From Echinostoma caproni (lineage: Eukaryota > Platyhelminthes > Trematoda > Plagiorchiida > Echinostomatidae): DNA of 29,208 nt. The stretch covers positions 18,242 to 47,449 of the forward strand of contig UZAN01041025.1 in assembly GCA_900618425.1 (NCBI GenBank), written 5' to 3'. The position numbers were made by a program, and so were the translations under genes. The notes below the pieces were generated by a model, which worked only from the letters and a program-made list of their open reading frames with translations, was not told where the DNA came from and searched no databases. Every line of letters starts with the position of its first letter. Within the stretch, counting starts at the first letter, position 1. Of the stretch, positions 11,985 to 20,625 are shown piece by piece.

Positions 11985-14808
11985 GTAAGTCCGCATAGCA
12001 GCGTGGTCTATGGGAAGATTTGCTCCTTTAGTAAGCTTTGTTTCCCAATGTGTTTGAAGCAATAATTTCCCCGAATAAATTTGAAAAAGGCCAGTAGTGC
12101 CATGTAGGATGTCTGCTGCAGGGACATTTCTTTCTCATATCATTAGTTATTTCATGCGAATTACAATTGGACATTATATATGTGTCTGGGGTATGGTGAC
12201 AAACAGATTCAAAGGAGAGATTCGTGATACTTGTTCACAAGATAGCGTAACTAGTTTACGAATGCTTTTTTTCTCTTAATCCGAATAAAGATGGGTAAAA
12301 ATGGTTAGCAGACGGGTGAGGATGAGGTGTTAATGTGTGTGAGAGAGAGTTTCAGTAGGCATAAGGCGGAGATGAAAGGTTAAAACACCTAGACAGGCAG
12401 TTAATAAACCGATTAAACAATACTGACGATTATCAACGACAAAAGTTAGAATTCCTTGAATTCATAAACATATATAATGTCCATTTGTAATTCGCATGAA
12501 GTAACTGATGATATGCGGAAGAAACGTGGTTGCAGCACATATCCCAAAGTGTTAACAAATGGTTCCGATCCTATACAATGTTTATAAATATGTGATCTGT
12601 TCTGTTTTGGGGGCAGCACGTTTCATCTTTGTTCGCACAATTTCAATCATAAAGAAAAACAAACATTTTTCAATTATAGACTGATTATAAATTGACAAAG
12701 AAAAGTTGTTTGGTTGTGCATTTTTATAGATTTCAGGGTGAGCGCTTTAAAGGACACAAGGATAATCAAAGACGTCAAGAAGAGTGACTGCAAACAGGAG
12801 GGGATCAGTAGTAACCTACATCCATATCCACCTCCTTCTCAGGACGAGAGTGTGGGGCGTGGGGGATTACATCTTGCAAATATGTGCTGCTCGGTATTTA
12901 AACGACTGTTTCAATTATAGTTAACTTGACTTTACTACTGAGCATCCGATTGTAATCCAAAACCTTAATCCATTTGAATGAATTTCACGGGGGCTCAGTT
13001 TGTGATTGAATAAGAACGGAATAACAAAACCTGTATCTGTCAGCTAGTTGACACTTACCGAGATATTTGAGTTAACTACTTTGTATTTTTAAATTCTTTT
13101 TTGAACATTAGAACTTCACTTTTTACAGTAGAATTAAGTCAGTAGCATTTGGGGTCGCTAATCGCTGCGCTGTTCCAGACTGTGGAAATCCAACAGTTTG
13201 ACATTTAATGCAGAGAGCCGGATTGTCACTATTCAAACAGTGTGCATGATGCACAGAACACGGAGAACATTTTTATTGTAGAAATGCTTTACTGTCAATG
13301 TCCGTGTCACCGAGACGTTCTGGGCTCAACCACGAAACAGTTTGTGGTTTGAACAGGGAGCATACAATTATCGGAAAGCATAGAGCTTTTTTAGTGTCAG
13401 TCTAATCAAAATTGGTCAGTGACGGGCAGGCAATATGGGCCTACCATGGTTCGTTGGTTGGCATACTGCTAGTTGCGTTAAATTACTACGGTATCCGAAT
13501 CTGGGAGCTCGATGATAATTGCTCATGGTCATATGCTAATCTGATCAATCTCAGTACCTTCTTTACCTCCACAGTATTATTATGGTTGATAGTAACCTGA
13601 AGGGAGAACATGATTCTGAAATCAATTTTTTTCATTCCATTTAGAAATCATATCATGCCAAAAGTACTCCGAAATACAGGCTTTAAGAAGACCTTTTGAT
13701 CTCAGTAACCTCGAATGGACATAGACATTTAGCTGTTTATTCTTGACAAAAGACGGACAAAATTTAGGTGACTAAATCTCAACCAGTAGCAGATGTTTAG
13801 CAGCAGATTAGTCATCTCAATCAAACTTGTTACCCGAAATGCATACCGATTATTGCATCTGAATATATTTAATAGAGCTGGCATCGAACTGATGCTCTTT
13901 GTGCCAGCCGAAATATTCCCTCTTAGAGTTGTGGAATAATGCAAACGATTTTCTAATTAGTATCTTAAAGGAGGATAATTCAAGAAAAGGGCGACTAAGC
14001 CCCAGGCATACCGTATCATGCAAATTTGATCAGCTTCACCTATGATTGAAATGCGGTCTCTGTAAGATAGTGATGGCTTGCTAAATGCTTGATTTTTATC
14101 TTTCACACTGTACACATTCATGCGATGCAGGCTACGGAAATGCTGTGCTTCCGTCTTGCGATGTCGTTGAAAATTAAAATCATGTTAGATGACCTAATAC
14201 AGGGGGTGGTGGTGGTGGTGTCAACTGCCGTCAAACTGAGCATGGGTAAACTTCTCTCTCATCTCCTGTATCAAGAAGATTGCAACAAAAATATAAATCA
14301 CGTATTGATGAGGCAAATATACTGAACTTTAGGTTGTTTAGAGAAATAAACCAGTAATCCGTTTTTGTGTCGCGAAAGGTGATAAATTTTGTTCAACCCC
14401 TAAAGTGATCCTAGCGACGCGTTACAGTTTCTGGATAACGCACCTCAGGCCAAACCTGTCGACCAGTCGGAAGTCTTGCAGTCCAGACAGAAGCTGTAGG
14501 ACAGCAAGAATACAAGCAGGCCATCGGTAGAGACATGTATAACCAATAAAATTCCTTTGTACATGTTATTTAATCCCATTGATTTATCTCAGTGGACGAA
14601 ATTATACGTCTGTGGCTTTTTCCTACGTCTCGGTGACGGGAGATTTCAGTGTACGATTGCTAGTGCGATTCTGTGCTTCAGTTAAGGCCGTGATTCGTGA
14701 TCCGTAATCCGTACCTACTTTGACTACTACATTAACTCTTAATTTTATGAACATGGTCTCGTAAAACGCTGGTTCTTGATTTTCACATTGCGTTCTCTCT
14801 CCTTTCAG
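11985..14808. other. Intron (2.8 kb)
   Basis: AT-rich intron with no recognised element. An acceptor-like TAGATTTCAG (ending 12736) opens a coding-looking stretch to about 12900 (text includes IKDVKKSDCKQEG), but its phase does not fit the flanking exons. A (GGT)n microsatellite lies at about 14203-14220. Confidence 0.5.
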
Positions 14809-15019
14809 ATTCAACCTTACGCTCTGCGAGGTTCTGTTGAGGTGTTCAAGTGTCCCCTGTGCTCAAAGTCTGAAATATTCAGCCGTGGACAGTTGACAAA
14901 CCACTTGCAGGAGCATCAAAGCAGTTTCAAACGAGAGGATTATAAACACGTGTGTTGCTTTTGTTTCAGCGAGCTCAGCTCGAATAGTTCGCTCGAGCGA
15001 CATTTGCTGACACATACCA
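14809..15019 (+). CDS. RREB1: RREB1-like gene, exon with C2H2 fingers 1 and 2
   Basis: The acceptor TCTCTCCTTTCAG ends at 14808 (phase 0) and the donor CATACCA|GTGAGT starts at 15020 (phase 1). Finger 1 (14851 to about 14919) reads CPLC then QLTNHLQEH; its Cys-to-His spacing is 13, one more than the usual 12. Finger 2 (14953-15015) is CCFC then SSLERHLLTH with canonical spacing. These match fingers 1 and 2 of vertebrate RREB1 (QLTMHIRQH and SSLDRHMLVH type), which with finger 3 form the N-terminal triplet. The intron cuts the linker straight after the final His-Thr. Confidence 0.9.
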
Positions 15020-15163
15020 GTGAGTTTCGGGCGTTAGATAGTTCTCAGCCACAAGAAATGACGTATTTGCAATTATACTTATCAGCCTTATATTAGTAGA
15101 AAAAGACATAAATTTGTTGGACAAATTATCAATCAAATATTTTCCTTGTTTTCTTTTCTTCAG

Positions 15164-16293
15164 ATCATCGGCCGTTCAACTGTACATTCTGCGACAAAGC
15201 TTTTACAACCAACGGTAATCTTAGTCGTCACATTCGTACGTCTCATCAAGTCAAATCAGTTAATCTTATCAATCCGCTCGACTCGAATATATCAAATCAG
15301 ACTAACTGGCACCCGGCAACCACAAACGATGAGCAGCAGCTGGTGGATTATGCACAAAAAGAATCTGCCATTTTTCATTCGGAACAGGGATTTAAAAACT
15401 CCACTTTTGACGACAGCACAGAGTCCGGTGCCAACTCAAATATCGCTCAAAATCTCGCTCTTAACCTAAATATATCCGCTGCAACCCAGTCGAAAGACAC
15501 CAGGATCACAAGTGATCAAACAACCTTATGCAATCTGTTTCCTAACGAAAAGTTTGGGTCCGTTGGAAAGGTAACACAAGAAATGGATCCGGTAACAGCC
15601 GAAATAGGTTTCACTAGACCGGTGGGACCTATCAGTCACAAGACAATTACAGACGGACGAGTGTGTTCATCTCCCACCATCGCAATTCTTGATGACGAAC
15701 AAACAAAAGTTGGCATTTCTACTACAAGCCATGAACGCTCCTTGGTTTCATCTGAAAAGAACTGGCCTCCAGAAAACTTGCTTCACTGGGCTTCTATCCG
15801 ATTGCAAAATACAGCGTTACTGCAACTTATTTCTGGACATGCTTCACATTCGCATACCTCACCATCTGAGCAACTATCAGCCTCACCCTCGATTCCATTT
15901 CCAGTGGTAGCTGCAGATGTGGCAGCACTACCACTCAATACAGGTCTGCTGACTGCTTTGTGGCCCCAGATGGTCAATGCGATCCCATTTTCAGGTACTG
16001 CTGTGACCAGTGGCACATCAGTAGTTTTAACCCCTAATCATATTCTGAGCGTGACTCCAACACCAATGAGCACAGCGGATGAACGACCAGGTGATGGACC
16101 TGACTCAATTGGACTAAAACAAAATAGTTCCGCGTCTTCTTCCACCGATCTATGGACGTCCATGGACCGGTCTATGGATTCCGAAAGATCCAGGATCACT
16201 GGAGTTGACTGTGAATCGGGTCGCCCACTCTCTATCCCGCAAAGTGCAGAAAATTCACGTACAACATCGAGGTCAGGGAACGCGGATGTCGAA
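15164..16293 (+). CDS. RREB1: RREB1-like gene, exon with C2H2 finger 3 and long disordered region
   Basis: The acceptor TTTTCTTTTCTTCAG ends at 15163 and the exon enters in phase 1, matching the previous donor. The joined linker reads LLTHTNHRPFNC. Finger 3 (15181-15246) is CTFC then FTTNGNLSRHIRTSH, close to RREB1 finger 3 (FTTNGNMHRH). About 350 residues follow with no finger, rich in Ser, Thr and Pro. Vertebrate RREB1 has several more fingers in its middle part; none is visible here. The likely donor is TCGAA|GTGAGT at 16294 (phase 0). An overlapping GT at 16298 would give phase 1. The open frame reaches a stop at 16330-16332 if unspliced. Confidence 0.85.
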
Positions 16294-17098
16294 GTGAGTG
16301 ATAACCAAAAGTATTATTACTATTTTTGTTAATTATTATTGTTCAGATGAGCCGGATATATGCAATACAATGAAGTTAATCAATTAAAGAGCAAATGATG
16401 TGTGCATTGTAAAGCCAGGAAGTACCGGACAGCTGTTTTGACCTGGTTGGATCTCATCAGCAATGTTGATTCATCGACCCAGCTGGGTGTTTTACCGGGA
16501 CCTCACTGGTAAAACACAAGCATACTTCTCACTCGGCTGCCCGGTAATTGAGTGGGTAGTATGCTTGCGCTGAGACCCAACCAGGTCGAAAAAGATGTCC
16601 ACAGCTTTCTAGCTTTACAGTTCACAATTCATTTGCTCTGAACACGAGGTAATTTACTGTATAATCAAGTCTAATCCTTTATTCCTATAAACAAAATAAA
16701 CTCATTTAGACATTCAGGATTTCATCTGATTGTGCATATAACCCATAAAATATATTCGTTGAACCTTTTTCCAACAGGGAAATAATTGGTTAATCTCGAA
16801 TCGCCAAACGGTAGTGGGAAAAGGAAGAAGGATACGAGACGTAAAGAGAATATTCAAGCCGAGTAAGTTCAAATACCTTTGGTACTTGCTTTTGAGGGTG
16901 TTTTCTTGACTACTGTAACACATGCCGTTTTTGAATTGACATTCGAAAATAACCAAAAACTCCACCTCAATAAAATAACTTCTGTGTGTTTAAAAAAGTT
17001 GCGAGATTGGAGAAAATAGCGAATATCGTAGGGTTTAAAAATTAACTAACAGACCAATAAACAGTGTGCTCTGAACCAAAGCCTATCCTCCCTTTCAG
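16294..17098. other. Intron with foldback repeat
   Basis: Non-coding stretch between the finger-3 exon and the candidate exon at 17099. Its centre is the nested foldback at 16388-16639. A branch-point-like ATTAACTAAC (17041-17050) and the pyrimidine-rich CTCCCTTTCAG mark its 3' end. Confidence 0.5.
16388..16639. repeat. Nested foldback (inverted) repeat, SINE-like family
   Basis: Two 69-nt arms (16388-16456 and 16571-16639) are imperfect reverse complements. Shared segments on the same strand sense are AGAGCAAATG, GTAAAGC and GACCTGGTTGG. Two more hairpins sit between them. One has perfect 10-bp arms, GTGTTTTACC (16487-16496) and GGTAAAACAC (16508-16517). The other is AAGCATACT (16518-16526) with AGTATGCTT (16558-16566). 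A tRNA-promoter-like stretch (TAATTGAGTGG with CAGGTCGAA downstream) suggests tRNA-derived SINE ancestry, with the two arms coming from two inverted copies or a foldback transposon. A related copy of one arm is at about 28526-28600. Confidence 0.6.
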
Positions 17099-17204
17099 GA
17101 TGGTACTTTCCCAAACCTTCCAAGTCAACTCAACCAGAAAATTCGACTTCTCACATCCGAGCGCAATCGCGGTTCAAACTTCACCCCCAGTTGCTCATTC
17201 GACG
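17099..17204 (+). CDS. RREB1: RREB1-like gene, uncertain small exon
   Basis: The acceptor is very good (CCTATCCTCCCTTTCAG ending 17098, with branch-point-like CTAAC upstream) and the donor TTCGACG|GTATGT at 17205 is near consensus, so this 106-nt segment probably is an exon. All three frames are open across it, so the reading frame must come from the neighbours, and they conflict. The 16293 donor (phase 0) leads to an exit in phase 1, while the 18043 acceptor wants phase 2. Using GT at 16298 instead makes all phases agree. No domain is visible in any frame. An alternative exon or an undetected extra exon is also possible. Confidence 0.4.
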
Positions 17205-18042
17205 GTATGTGATACGACCTATTATGAAGTGTGTGAATGTTCATGTGAACTCATATCTGCTGGCAATTTGGATTGGACTGACAGTATTCTTAAAGGGTTG
17301 TTAACGAATCATTATCTTTTCTGATTACTGGTTGAAAGTCCTTGAGTTAGTGCACATCAAACACTTTTTTGTAATATATAATCATTAGTATTAACGAGAG
17401 AAATGTATGCCGAAAGGCCAATATGCAGTATAAAGCTGTTTTAGCGTTATAGGCAAGTAGGTCCAGAGAAAACTCAGAGATCGAAATCCACAGACTGTTT
17501 CGCTTTACTTTTACATATCATAGGATAACTCATCTTTCTAAGCATTTGAGAGAAACCAAACTTGAACAAACCGGTACTTGCTGGATTTGGAAAACCTTGA
17601 ATCTCTTGGGAAGAATAAATTCCTATATTTAAGTTGCAACTATTGAAAGCTGTTTTTAAAATGTGTTAGGTATTGTGAATGAACGTAAACTTTTCGTCCG
17701 TTCCGTTTTTAATTCGGTCAGTCGACCTCAAACCTCAAAATGATGAAATGTCTATACAATGCTACTTGAATTTCGTGCGAAGGAATTCTGTTTTGTTTGT
17801 GACAAATTCCTTTCAATTTTGTCATGGATTCGGAGTTAACGGTGGTATCACTTTCCTAGTAAATAATTCGGCCTTCAGTGAGTTGAATATACTGTCATTT
17901 TTAGTTTGTTTAAGCTGCCCTTCTTTGCGACCGACGTATTGCAGTGTATTGCATTAATACTTGTTTACGTACAAAATAGCACTGTGACTCCGAGGATTAT
18001 TAAATTCATTTTAAGACTTTTCTCGTCACTTCCTATCTGTAG
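17205..18042. other. Intron, nothing recognised
   Basis: AT-rich, with no repeat or domain seen. The 3' end has a strong pyrimidine tract (TTTTCTCGTCACTTCCTATCTGTAG). An in-frame open stretch extends upstream of the chosen acceptor to 17906, but its translation is hydrophobic and T-rich like intron sequence. Confidence 0.5.
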
Positions 18043-18743
18043 CCGGTTTGTGAAGCGACTCAAGCGTCAAAGCGGTCCACCGATTGCATTGCTCGTGAAA
18101 AGCGAAGATATACATCCGACCGGAGTAAATCACATTCTATCTCCTGAACCGTTAAATAACCCAAAAGATGTGGAGATTTTGGATCTATCCATACCGAAAA
18201 GAAAAAGGAGTAACTTACCAAACTGTCGACAAACGAGCGATCAGTCGGTGGCATCCGACACGATTTCCGCCATCCCACTTACGCCCATTATGAATCAGAA
18301 CGACAATGCTCCGCACCAGAACGAATCTTTTGAATGTAAAGCCAACAAAAGTTTACTTGGACTGACAAACGACAAGTGTCCCAAGGATACTGTGTATGTT
18401 GCATCTCCTGTGCGAGCGGAATCCGGAATTGTGGCATCATTTCCTTCAGTGAAACCGATGCGTCCACTTAGCGTAGATATGCTATCGTTTGCCGTGGTGG
18501 CACCATCAGCATCACCCAATGCGGATCCAATACTCCATTCCCCTGTGGTTACTAGCCCGATCCCGGTGTCCAACGCAACTCGTGCGTTACCTATTCCTCT
18601 GTTACCTGGATTACGTTTTCCCTATGTGCATAAAAAGAACTCCTACAAAGATGCACCAAAACTGATTACTTGTCCAATCCCTGGATGTAGTCAGAAGTTT
18701 CCGTGGAACAGTTCCTTGAAGCGACACATTCTCACACATACAC
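18043..18743 (+). CDS. RREB1: RREB1-like gene, exon with CtBP motif, NLS and finger 4
   Basis: The acceptor CTTCCTATCTGTAG ends at 18042 and the donor CATACAC|GTAAGT starts at 18744 (phase 1). The exon begins with a basic stretch (RFVKRLKRQ). It then has DLSIPK (18182-18199), the same hexapeptide that vertebrate RREB1 carries in its CtBP-binding region, followed at once by PKRKR, a classical nuclear localisation signal. A Ser/Pro-rich stretch leads to finger 4 (18671-18739), CPIPGC then FPWNSSLKRHILTH. This matches the RREB1 finger with FPWASSLQRHMLTH, but has four residues rather than two between its cysteines. The intron cuts the linker after LTHT, as for fingers 2 and 3. Confidence 0.88.
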
Positions 18744-19410
18744 GTAAGTGAATATCCATGACCGTCTGATCGGGAGTTGAGTGAATAGATTAGATAATCA
18801 AAGTGTTTGAGAGAAGAATCTGTCTATGTAGTCGGTTTGATTATAACGTTACATTTTGTCATTCACCCAACTCTTAAGGGAAATTTCCGTAAATATCAAC
18901 NGGGGGGGGGGGGGGTAAGGAGGATCAGTACCATTTCGAAAATTGCTTAATCTCATCTTGTTACTGTAATTGGGGCGTAGAAAATAACTGAACGATTCAA
19001 TTTATGGATAACAAACAGGGGCTTTCGTGAATTCGCATTTTCCTCTGATTTATCCTGCATAACTTTGTTATTTGTGGACAATGCAACACAAATCTTGACG
19101 AACATAGCTATACGCGAACGCCGAAGATGTAGAATTCCAACTACTGCTAGATCACCTGAGTACTTTATGATCTATCCACCTTAACGTGTATATCCTGGTA
19201 ACTGGAGATTTCAAGGCTGCGTTACTAGACTCGGATAGACTCCACGCTCTGCACCACACCTTTGGAAAACTACTATTTGACCTAGTTTAACAACTGTCAT
19301 GATCTCATCATGTCACGAGCCCGACCAGATTCCGCAACGAAAAATCCCGTTCCTCGTCAGGTGACAGGAGACAGTCACCTCACAGACACAATAAAATAGT
19401 GTTGTTGTTG

Positions 19411-19565
19411 TTGGTGTGTTCTCCGAGCTAGAAATGTTGTTCGCAGTCGTGTCGTAGCCATGCCAAACAACATCATCAGTGGAACTTCGGGAAGCACTGA
19501 TGATGTAGCATAACCTGGCTACGAAACGCCTACGAACAACACTTATAGCTCGAAAAGGACACCAA
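19411..19565. repeat. Foldback repeat with 71-nt arms
   Basis: The left arm (19411-19481) and right arm (19495-19565) are imperfect reverse complements separated by 13 nt. Read in the same sense they share TTGGTGT, CGAGCTA, TGTTGTTCG, GTCGTAGCCA / TTCGTAGCCA and CATCATCAGTG. Such a structure can form a long hairpin or cruciform. A partial relative of one arm (ACGTTTC ... CTACATAGTCATCAGTG) lies at about 19684-19714. It is probably a dispersed foldback element or two inverted copies of a short repeat; the family is unknown to me. Confidence 0.6.
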
Positions 19566-19839
19566 AAGCAGCATCCGCATCCCGAACTACAATAATTCCA
19601 CACATTTACAACAGTAAAACAGTTTTGCCCAATTGACCATGTCAAATTAGATCAGTACAAGTTTTATAAACCCATGTGGGGTGACGTTTCAGCTTTCTAC
19701 ATAGTCATCAGTGCAAATATTCTAAGTAAAATTGAAGTTTAATAATCGAAGTCGTAGAACGTAAAATTTCATTGAACAGTTTTTTTCCCCCTCGACAAGG
19801 AGACTAATAGAATTGTAGTGACAATGTAATATTAGACTC

Positions 19840-20523
19840 TGAAACCAGCTCCTGTGGTGGGTGCGGACACGGCTCTATATAGTTCACTGTATTGAAGAAT
19901 ATGAGACATTTGTAAGTACAGAAGAGATAATCTCGTTAGATGCATCGATATGTCTAGTAAGAATATTGTCTACAGGATCACTAAGAATTCCACCGCATTC
20001 TGATAGGCGCTTTAAAGATATTGTCAGAAGAAAATCTCCTTCGCGAGGAGGTCAAGATAAACAACTGGTACACAATATAACCAGTGGAAAATGAATGATG
20101 CAAGCTTTCCTAACCTCAGGATCAAGTTATGTTGAATAGTTTATGTTTAGTCGCAGGGATAAAAATGATAGTCTTCCAACCTTGAACCTTTCTTGTGGAT
20201 ATACGTGCACCATGACAGATTATGGGTAAAAACACCCCCAAGATAGTTTAGTGTGGAGGAGCTTGGTATTGGGTGTGTTAGCAACAAGAGGGAAAGTCGA
20301 CTCTCAGAGCCCGGTGTGGCTCACCGAAGTGTAATGAAAAAATCACATCCTCACATTTGATGACGTTCATAGAAATGGAACGAGATGTAAACCACCTGGC
20401 GACTGTGTACAGCCTCATTAGAACTTCAGAGGAATCGTTAGGGGACGAAAGTTTGCGGCGAAGTACTACATCATCAGCATATTTACATCCTATAAATGTA
20501 GAAGGAATAAGCAGTTCACTCAT
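19840..20523 (-). mobile_element. Degenerate CR1-like non-LTR retrotransposon (reverse transcriptase 3' part)
   Basis: On the minus strand, frame 20523-20278 contains KYADDVVL with YADD at 20481-20470, the catalytic motif of reverse transcriptases, then a helix ending in ISMNVIKCEDVIFSL (the LN..KCEEL position of LINE enzymes). After a frameshift the next conserved block reads GVFTHNLSW (20236-20210), like the LGVxFxxxLSW block of CR1/Rex-type elements. A post-RT part follows (20039-19887), SLKRLSECGG then ILTRHIDASNEIISSVL. Stops and at least two frameshifts show it is dead. It is antisense within the intron between fingers 4 and 5. The clade is inferred from motif order. Confidence 0.62.
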
Positions 20524-20625
20524 ACATAGCTATGCACTAAGTGTGTTAACCACTTCGTCTTCTTTATTGTCCCCTCATCCTCTCATTTGTTTATTCAATC
20601 TGTTCATTGTTCCTCTCGTATTTAG

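Larger units (their letters stand above)
18744..20625. other. Intron (1.9 kb) filled with repeat relics
   Basis: This intron, between fingers 4 and 5, holds a poly(G) run after an ambiguous base (18901-18914), a foldback repeat (19411-19565) and an antisense CR1-like retrotransposon relic (about 19840-20523). The 3' end is the acceptor CCTCTCGTATTTAG (ending 20625). Confidence 0.6.

Noticed and set aside
12737..12900. Coding-looking stretch with acceptor-like TTTCAG inside the 11985-14808 intron
   Set aside because: The good-looking frame needs phase 2 entry, while both flanking exons require phase 0; the phase-0 frame stops after 16 codons.
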